From: Aspidapion aeneum
Taxonomy: Eukaryota; Arthropoda; Insecta; Coleoptera; Brentidae
NCBI GenBank assembly: GCA_963576565.1
Contig: OY755038.1
Span: 201,039,013 to 201,103,012 of the forward strand
Length of the DNA: 64,000 bases
Direction of reading: 5' to 3'
Shown: positions 57,486 through 64,000 of the stretch, in pieces
Layout of the letters: each line of letters begins with the position of its first letter
How positions within the stretch are numbered: the stretch's first letter is position 1
Position numbers and translations under genes: made by a program
Notes under the pieces: generated by a model
The model's database searches: none
The model's input: the letters and a program-made list of their open reading frames with translations, nothing else
What the model was told of the DNA's origin: nothing

Positions 57486-58267
57486 GTGCAATAACATGTT
57501 ATTAAATATTGTTTTTTCTACATTTCTTTAATTTGCTAATAATATGACTAAAGTACGTTGATTTTGTTCAAGTCAGTGCCTTGTTTTCGCTGAACATTTT
57601 CCTCTTCTTCACATTTTCTTTTGATTCGCACAATCGTCGACTTGTTTCATTTATAATGAGCGGCTACACGGCGCACCAACAATCCGGCGCAGCGTCTGAA
57701 GTGACCTATTTTTTAAATTTTGTTATTATAAAAATTAAAAGTTTTTTTTTGTATTATTTTCCCAAATTTTTTATTAGTACTTAACAATAATTAGTAGCCT
57801 TATAGAACCGTTAGACACTTAGATAACTATACTAGAAGAATTCTCCTTTCTTGTTTATTTATTTGTCAAGAAAATTAACTTTTTTTGCAAAAATTTTTGC
57901 AGTTACAATAAGCCCAGCAAACTAAAGTAACTGATGATGCGAAGAAAACTCATTATCAGTTACTTTACTGCAAACAGCAAATTTTTGCAAAGCCATTTCT
58001 GCGGCTTACTAGCAATTTAATAAATACATAAATATTTAAAATATTTACCCTACAATAATTTGTTTAAACATGTTAAAGTAGAAAGTCCTTTTTACCTCAT
58101 GAATTTTTGTTTAACCAAGTTCAAATAAAATCAATAATCATAAAATTCATTTTTTTAAATTAAAACTGAAAAAAAGATATCAAATAATGTGTTTTTAAAA
58201 TAATATATTTTTCTCTATTTACAATAAATTACATTTGACGCCCCACAGGGGCTACACTTAGCACATC
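57486..58267. other. Unit-7 3' flank
   Basis: Duplicated with 60530-61020 and 61200-62210 (TTTTGATTCGCACA, GGCTACACGGC, GTATTATTTTCCCAA). A near-palindrome built around AGTTACTTTAGTTTGC/GCAAACAGC-like phrases lies near 57900-57980. No credible gene; the ORF at 57581-57784 is disrupted in the duplicate. Confidence 0.45.
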
Positions 58268-59027
58268 CTAATATCCATAAACTTGGGGTTTGTAGGATCC
58301 ATCATCGTACAAAGCCTCACTGTGATCATGCACGTATTCTCCTTCATATTCATGAGCAGCGGCGTAAGCTACAACTGGAGCGTGGTGGGCTACAACTGGA
58401 GAAGCATGAGCTAGGACTGGGCCATGGTGAGCGACAACGGGAGCAGCGTGTCTGCTGGTAGAGATGGTACCAGATGGGCCAGCTACTACAACATCTTCAG
58501 AGCCGTGAGCAGCGCTGTGAGCAACAACAGTGGAGCCGTGGTGAGCAACAACTGGAGCGGCATGAGCGACGACTGAAGCGTGGTGTGCTACAACGTGAGC
58601 AGAGTGGTCTACAACTGGGGCGTAATGAGCTACAGCTGGGGCGTACTGAGCTACAGCCGGGGCGTAATGAGCTACAGCTGGAGCGGCATAAGATAGAACA
58701 GGGGCGGCATGGGCTACAACTCCTGGGTGTTCTTCGTGAATGATTTGGCCTACAGGTGCTACGGCAGAGATTAATCTACCGTCGTTACCGACTACGGTGG
58801 TCCTGCTGCTAGGTCCTTGCAAGATTTTGGCTGAGGGGCCAACAAGCACACCAGCTTGGGCGGCTACGAAGCAAGCTACGAAAGCAATGACTACCTAAAA
58901 AAGTTAAAAAAAAAAAAATGTTTTTGTATTTCATTTCAAAGTACCTAATTACCAAAATATGCAGCATTGATTTATGTGTAAACACTTTCTACCAAATTGA
59001 TGCCTAATATCATACCTGAGAATTCAT
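58268..59027 (-). CDS. Cuticular protein 7 (His-rich subgroup)
   Basis: CDS is complement(join(58268..58894, 59016..59027)), 212 residues. Exon 1 codes MNSQ; the phase-0 intron is only 121 nt (gtatg...tttttag). Signal peptide MNSQVVIAFVACFVAAQA. Then comes RTTVVGNDGRLISAVAPVGQ (where gene 8 has G-S-V and G-G-Q). An acidic linker HEEHPG is followed by YAPAVAH-type repeats that grade into histidine-rich units (HSAHVVAHHASVVAHAAPVV). VVVAGPSGTISTSRHAAPVV and the tail HEYEGEYVHDHSEALYDDGS end the protein with PQVYGY. The 3' UTR has CCCCTGTGGGG. The histidines could bind catechol-type cross-linkers or metal; that is inference only. Confidence 0.92.
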
Positions 59028-59070
59028 TGTAGATTTATGGATATGTGTGTGCAGCTATTGATATACAAAA

Positions 59071-59106
59071 ACTGATAGCCTTAGCTTAAATTAGATTGTT
59101 TTTATA
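59071..59106 (-). promoter_or_regulatory. Core promoter of gene 7
   Basis: Minus strand TATAAAAA at 59106-59099, TCAGT at 59075-59071; predicted start 59073, 46-nt leader. Confidence 0.85.
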
Positions 59107-59594
59107 GTAAAATTATAATTTAACCTTGCTTAACCTTAGACGTCAATGATTTGTTAAATAAAGATATATTTTGGTTGGTACTCACTCTTCCGCGTTTTTA
59201 TAACTTTTATGAATGAATTGCTTGATATCTAGATGGTGGGTTGCTTTAAATAATTTATTTTTGTTAATTTACTTAGATTTGGCAAACTCTTCCTCACAAG
59301 ATTCTTGCTAAACATAATCACTGCTTATAAACAATTGTGAACAGACTGAGAAAAGAAAGAATCAAATGGGCTTTCGCCTCGCTTTACTAGTAGCTGTCAC
59401 GTCCTAGACCAATTATTTTTTAAAGTAGCAATATCATACCCTTTTGTGGGGGAGCAGAAAACGAATCAAAGAAAAGTATTAAAGGGAGAACAGTATGAGA
59501 AAAAATTAATTTTTAAATAAAAAAATTGTCATTAGCTCTTTTTTTTTCTCATGTGCTTTCCTATGTATTTAGCCTCAGTTCAATTAAGGTTTTG
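59107..59594. other. Gene 7 upstream region
   Basis: TTATAAAAACGC block (inverse) at about 59191-59202. The rest is duplicated upstream of gene 8 (AAGTAGCAATATCATACCC and variant). No gene. Confidence 0.5.
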
Positions 59595-59690
59595 TTTCCG
59601 AACCGCGAAAACTAAAACCGCGCAAGATCAAAACCACGCAGTTTAATATTGCGAAACCCAAAACCGCGCACCCTATATAATTCGACGAAG
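59595..59690. repeat. AAAACCGCGCA-type short tandem repeats, copy 1
   Basis: Phrases AACCGCGAAAACTAAAACCG, AAAACCACGCAG and AAAACCGCGCACC recur every 10-25 bp. Duplicated at 63490-63600, where an extra unit is present. Confidence 0.5.
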
Positions 59691-59853
59691 AGAGGATGAC
59701 GAAACAGTTTAACATGTACTGTGCGACTGTCCGGCCATTGCACGCTTACATCAGAAAACTTTCGGTACACCTCAGATTGATTCAGAAGATCTGAACAGTG
59801 CCTCACCCAAACTGATAGCTAACCTATTTGGAGGATTAGGCTTACAGTGGTAA
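59690..59853 (+). pseudogene. LINE C-terminal remnant, relative of 2898-3400
   Basis: Reads EDDETV, stop, HVLCDCPAIARLHQKTFG, SEDLNSASPKLIANLFGG, ending LGLQW-stop. Same C-terminal cysteine region as at 2898-3191. The duplicate is at 63640-63806. Confidence 0.55.
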
Positions 59854-59981
59854 GAAACCATTCAAAAGTGAGCCACAATGGATCCACTGGTGGTCGCAGT
59901 GGAAGGGCTGCCCAGTGACATATGAATCATCAATTTTCATCAAGGGTTGGGTCATTAGCAAACCTATATGGTTCGACTAAG

Positions 59982-60037
59982 TAAGGTCACTAGATCAGGA
60001 ATTTCCTTTTAAGGAACTTCGTCATCTAGTGACCTTA
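59982..60037. repeat. 56-bp palindromic insertion with near 8-bp duplication
   Basis: Ends TAAGGTCACTAGAT and ATCTAGTGACCTTA, inner AGGAATTTCC near-inverse. Flanks CGACTAAG and CGACTAGG. The first nine bases equal those of the 49-bp insert at 38735. Confidence 0.65.
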
Positions 60038-60062
60038 CGACTAGGGCTCTCATCCTAACATT

Positions 60063-60495
60063 TTTTACCTTCCTAAGTCGCGTAGCAATAGCTAGAGCAG
60101 GTATTATTTTCGATGAAATTTGTGTGTTTAAAACTCTAACGAGCTGATTAGTCAAAATCCATTAGTTCTAATGAGAGATTTTTGACAAATAAAAAATTTA
60201 AAAAATGCTAACTTTTTAACGGAGCATCGTATCAATATGCGGTTTTCGGAATATAATAGGCTATATTTTCAGCAACAATTTGTGTGATTTTCATAAAATT
60301 TTCAGGTAAAATAGTGTTCAACACTCTAGACTATATTTTGCTCAATAATTTGTGTTATAAGCAAAAAATTCGTAGGAGCTTTAGTTTCTGAAATATTTAC
60401 AAAAAACTGTTTTCAAGGATAATATATTATCATGGCTTCACTTGAGGTATGATAATAGGCTAGCTAGGAAGCTGTCAGATTCTTCATGGATCCAT
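60063..60495. repeat. Element with ACCTTCCTA inverted ends, copy 2
   Basis: Inverse-related to 35218-35682: begins TACCTTCCTAAGTCGCG and ends AGCTAGGAAGCTGTCAGATT, ATGGATCCATT. Shares GCATTGATACGATGCTCCGT-like phrases in the interior (inverse of the first copy). Confidence 0.55.
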
Positions 60496-61028
60496 TTATT
60501 TTTTTATATTTCTTTAGTATGACAGGAGTGCCTTATTCCCGCCGAACATTCGCTCTTGTTCATATTTTCTTTTGATTCGCACAGGCGTCAAATTATTTCA
60601 TCCATAAGGACCGGCTACACGGCACACCAACCAACCGGCGTTTGATTTTACCAATTTTTTTTTATTTTGTTGTAATAAAAACAGAAATAAAATTATTTTT
60701 TTTGTATTATTTTCCCAAGATTTTTTATCAGTACTTAAAATCAATTAGTAGTCTTAGAATAGAATAGAATAGAATAGAATAGAATTTTTCGTTCTCATTT
60801 TACATAATTTGTATACCTATAAGGTGTAGAACTCGTCATTTATAGATCTAAAAAATAGAATCAACACAAAAGTTTTACAATATACAAGATTGCACGTCAA
60901 CCGTTAGACACTCAAATAAGTATAGGAGAAGTCTTCTTATTCATTTACTTATTTGTCAAAAACATTTAACTTTTTTGTAAAAATTAGCCTTGCAAACCGA
61001 AAATTTTTAAAAACATATCTGCTGCTAA
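60496..61028. other. Unit-8 3' flank
   Basis: Duplicate of 57560-58000. A short (AGAAT)n microsatellite lies at about 60757-60785 and is absent from unit 7. No gene. Confidence 0.45.
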
Positions 61029-61195
61029 AGCCCATCACACACAAAACTGCATAGCGCATAGCATGGCGCATGGAAGTTCAACCTTACGGACTTTTCTTAT
61101 GCAAAACCAATATGGCCGCTGCTATTCGATGGCTGATTGGTTGAAAGCCCATGCTACGCGTTATGCGGCCTATGCAAATTTGTGTGTGATGGGCT
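61029..61195. repeat. MITE with AGCCCATCAC ends, copy 2
   Basis: Ends AGCCCATCACACACAAA and TTTGTGTGTGATGGGCT. Unit 7 shows the empty site CTGCGGCTTACTAGCAAT (near 57998), compatible with a TA or TWA duplication. Shares GCATAGCGCATAGCATGG with 30988-31109. Confidence 0.8.
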
Positions 61196-61355
61196 TTACT
61201 AGCAATTTAGTGAATACATAAATATTTATAGTAGGGAAGGCCGTGAAGATGTTAAGAACTTAGGTATTTTCTTTGTCAGCAAACATCGATAAAACTGTTC
61301 CTTGATCAATTCTAAGCAAAATTTTGTATATGAAAAGGGGAGATATTTCCCTTAT

Positions 61356-62100
61356 TAGCTCACACATATACTATACTATAGTAGTGTGAGCTATGGTGAT
61401 CCTAATTTTTTCGAGAAAAAAAAAGTTGCTCCGATTTCAAAAATTTTTATATATCTTTGCGTTTCAGATGATTTTGAAACTTTTTTGTTGCGCCGTCTGT
61501 CTGTCTGTCTGTCTGTCTGTCTGTGTGTCTGTATGTCTGTCTGTAACGACCAACGCGCATAACTCAAAAACCGCTTGGCCGATTTTAATGAAATTTGGTA
61601 CCTAGGCTGGGTCTTGGGTCGAGATGGTCCCATTTAAAAATGAACAAAATCCACCGAACACAAACCAAATAAAAGGGTGGGGGTAGATTTCAAAAATTAG
61701 AGTTTATGTGAAAATATGGCGTGTGTGATATCAAACGAAAGGTAATTGAGTCTGCAGTTAAATAAAATACATTTTAATTTATTTAAAAACAAAGGGTGGG
61801 GGTATATTTTAAAAATTAGAGTTTAAGTGAAAATATGGCGTGTGTGATATCAAACGAAAGGTAATTGAGTCCGGAGTTTAACAAAATACATTTTAGTTTT
61901 TGATTTTTTTAAGGGTGGGGGTAGATTTCAAAAATTGGAGTTTAAGTCAAAACATGACTTGTGTGGTATCAAACAAAAAGTAATTTAGTGTGGAGTTGAA
62001 TAAAATATATTTCAGTTTTTAGTTATATTAGCTCACACGTACACTAGAACTATAGTACCTAGTGTGAGCTTAGGGGCCCATATATTGGCAGAGTATTTTT
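61356..62100 (+). mobile_element. (CAGA)n element, copy 5
   Basis: Terminal hairpin AGCTCACACATATACTATAC, (GTCT)n with variants at 61494-61544, CGCGCATAACTC, three to four 120-bp units, closing hairpin, end GGCAGAGTATTTT. It is inserted in the 3' flank of gene 8; unit 7 lacks it near 58150. Confidence 0.8.
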
Positions 62101-62210
62101 TATTGAAACTAAAAAAAAGATCTCAAATAATGTGTTTCTAAAATATTATATTTTTCTCTATTTACAATAAATTACAATTGACGCCCCACAGAGGCTACAC
62201 TTAGCACATC

Positions 62211-62964
62211 CTAATATCCATAAACTTGGGGTTTGTAGGATCCATCATCGTACAAAGTCTCACTGTGATCATGTACGTATTGCCCTTCATATTCGTGACC
62301 AGCGGCGTAAGCTACAACTGGAGCATGGTGGGCTACAACTGGAGAAGCATGAGCTAGGACTGGGCTATGGTGAGCAACAACAGGAGCAGCGTGTCTGCTG
62401 GTAGAGATGGTACCAGATGGGCCAGCTACTACAACATCTTCAGAGCCGTGAGCAGCGCTGTGAGCAACAACAGTGGAGCCGTGGTGAGCAACAACTGGAG
62501 CGGCATGAGCGACGACTGAAGCGTGGTGGGCTACAACGTGAGCAGAGTGATCTACAACTGGGGCGTAATGAGCTACAGCTGGGGCGTAATGAGTTACAGC
62601 TGGGGCGTAATGAGCTACAGCTGGAGCGGCATAAGATACAACTGGTGCGGCATGGGCCACGACTCCTGGGTGTTCTTCGTGGATGATTTGGCCTCCAGGT
62701 GCTACGGCAGAGATTACGCTACCGTCGTTGCCGACTACGGTGGTCCTGCTGCTAGGTCCTTGCAAGATTTTGGCTGAGGGGCCAACAAGCACACCAGCTT
62801 GGGCGGCTACGAAGCAAGCTACGAAAGCAATGACTACCTAAAAAAGTTTTGAAAAATGTTTTTTTATTCCATTTCAAAGTACCTAATTACCAAAATATGC
62901 AGCATTGATTTATGTGTAAGCACTTTCTGCAAATTGATGCCTAATATCATACCTGAGAATTCAT
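62211..62964 (-). CDS. Cuticular protein 8 (His-rich subgroup)
   Basis: CDS is complement(join(62211..62837, 62953..62964)), 212 residues; exon 1 codes MNSQ, intron 115 nt, phase 0. Signal peptide MNSQVVIAFVACFVAAQA, RTTVVGNDGSVISAVAPGGQ, acidic linker HEEHPG, YAPAVAH-type repeats, histidine-rich repeats as in gene 7, VVVAGPSG, and the tail HEYEGQYVHDHSETLYDDGS ending PQVYGY. It differs from gene 7 at about a dozen residues, with no length change. The 3' UTR palindrome is broken (CCTCTGTGGGG). Its 3' flank carries the (CAGA)n element copy 5. Confidence 0.92.
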
Positions 62965-63007
62965 TGTAGATTTATGGATATGTTTGTGCAGCTATTGATA
63001 AACAAAA

Positions 63008-63043
63008 ACTGATAGCCTTAGCTTAAATTAGATTGTTTTTATA
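63008..63043 (-). promoter_or_regulatory. Core promoter of gene 8
   Basis: Minus strand TATAAAAA at 63043-63036, TCAGT at 63012-63008; predicted start 63010, 46-nt leader. Confidence 0.85.
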
Positions 63044-63489
63044 GTAAAATTGTAATTTAACCTTGCTTAACCTTAACGTCAATGATTTGTTAAATAAAGA
63101 TACATTTTGGGTGGTACTCGCTCTTCCGCGTTTTTATAACTTTTATGAATGAATTGCTTTATATCTAGGTAGTGGGTTGATTTAAATAATTTATTTTTAT
63201 TAATTTACTTAGATTTGGCACTTTTCCTCAGAAGATTCTTGCTAAACATAATCACTGCTTATAAACAATTATGAACCAACTGAGAAAAGAAAGAATCAAA
63301 TGTGCTTTAGCCTGACTTTACAAGTAGGTGTCACGTCCTAGACCAATTATTTTTTAAAGTGGCAATATCATACCCTTTTGTGGAGCAAGAAAGGAATTAA
63401 AGAAAACTATAAAAGGGAGAACCGGATGAGAAAATTTAATTTTTAAATAAAAAAATTGTCATGTCATTTTTCAATTAAGGTTTTGTTTC
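63044..63489. other. Gene 8 upstream region
   Basis: Duplicate of 59107-59594; TTATAAAAACGC block (inverse) near 63128-63139. No gene. Confidence 0.5.
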
Positions 63490-63606
63490 CGAACAGCGCA
63501 ACCCAAATCACCGAGAACCAAAACTGGGAAAACCAAAACCGCGCAAGATCAAAACCACGCAGTTTAATATTGCGAAACCCAAAACCGCGCACCCTATATA
63601 ATTCGA
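63490..63606. repeat. AAAACCGCGCA-type short tandem repeats, copy 2
   Basis: As 59595-59690 with extra units (GAACAGCGCAACCC, ACCGAGAACCAAAACTGGG). Confidence 0.5.
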
Positions 63607-63639
63607 CTAAGGTTTGGAAGAGACCGAATTTAGACTTTA

Positions 63640-63806
63640 TATGGAGGATGACGAAACAGTTTGACATGTACTGTACGACTGTCCGGCTATTGCACGTTTA
63701 CATCAGAACACGTTCGATACACCTTAGTATTGATTCAGAAGATCTGAACAGTGCCTTACCCAAACTGATTGCTAATCTTTTTGGAGGATTAGGCTTACAG
63801 TGGTAA
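63640..63806 (+). pseudogene. LINE C-terminal remnant, duplicate of 59690-59853
   Basis: Reads EDDETV, stop, then YDCPAIARLHQNTF and SEDLNSALPKLIANLFGG ending LGLQW-stop. The apparent 116-residue ORF here is a mixture of flanking repeat and this remnant. Confidence 0.5.
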
Positions 63807-64000
63807 GAAACCATTCAAAAGTGAGCCACAATGGATCCACTGGTGGTCGCAGTGGAAGGGCCGACCACTCACTTATGAATCATCAATCATCATCAAGGGT
63901 TGGGTCATTAGCAAACCTATGAGGAACTTCGTCATCTAGTGACCTTACGACTAGGGCTCTCATCCTAACATTTTTTTACCTTCCTAGCCCGCGTGTCAAT
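63807..64000. other. Unit-8 distal flank and start of a third ACCTTCCTAGCC element
   Basis: Duplicate of 59854-60080, but lacking 45 or so bases including the left half of the 56-bp palindromic insert. From 63972, TACCTTCCTAGCCCGCG begins an element like 35218-35682 that runs off the window. Confidence 0.45.

Noticed and set aside
57581..57784. 67-codon ORF with MSGYTAHQQSGAAS
   Set aside because: The duplicate near 60570-60720 changes the start (ATAAG in place of ATGAG) and frame; not conserved as coding.
58474..58743. Plus-strand ORF of 89 codons antisense to gene 7 (and 62417-62686 antisense to gene 8)
   Set aside because: It is the shadow of the repetitive cuticle exon: codon-periodic repeats on one strand give open frames on the other. 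No start context or independent homology.

Overview
The window is AT-rich nuclear DNA of an insect, most likely a beetle. It holds eight paralogous genes for small secreted alanine/proline-rich cuticular proteins (cuticle protein 16.5-like), buried in a dense, nested set of transposable-element remnants. The insect call rests on these proteins and on GT-AG introns, a TATA plus TCAGT arthropod core promoter, and jockey/R1/RTE LINEs with hAT, Tc1 and Transib-like DNA elements. The beetle call is an inference. I see no bacterial operons, rRNA, intact tRNA or CRISPR.

All eight genes share one plan. A 36-nt core promoter has TATAAAAA and TCAGT at an invariant 31-nt offset. A leader of exactly 46 nt follows, then a first coding exon of only four codons (MNPQ or MNSQ), a phase-0 intron, and a second exon with the rest of the signal peptide, a run of seven-residue YAPAVAH-type repeats, a VIVAGPSG block and a tail ending in YGY (KVYLY in gene 6). 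Genes 1-4 are on the + strand (11008-12718, 24668-26152, 31819-33702, 40450-42120) inside repeated units of roughly 7-10 kb. Gene 5 (47338-49481, -) lies in a segment inverted relative to its neighbours. Gene 6 (53024-54807, +) stands head-to-head with it. Genes 7 and 8 (58268-59027 and 62211-62964, both -) form a younger direct duplication.

The introns of genes 1-6 are almost filled by one long inverted-repeat element of about 1.1 kb. Genes 7 and 8 have introns of about 120 nt that show the empty site, so the insertion point can be read directly. The duplicated spacers likewise act as empty-site references for many other insertions: a jockey-like LINE with frameshifts (about 16398-19505), an internally deleted hAT element with an 8-bp target duplication (29352-30549), several MITEs, and five copies of a (CAGA)n-bearing element.

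The left end (1-8941) is a TE graveyard with no cellular gene that I can recognise. It includes LINE remnants, MITEs and a 4-kb foldback with a second element inside it. Other items worth a second look are two roughly 1-kb elements with Transib/RSS-like ends, a palindromic repeat resembling a Penelope-like hammerhead-ribozyme repeat (24101-24359), and 49- and 56-bp palindromic insertions with 8-bp duplications. All coordinates and comparisons were made by eye; repeat boundaries marked as approximate may be off by some bases.
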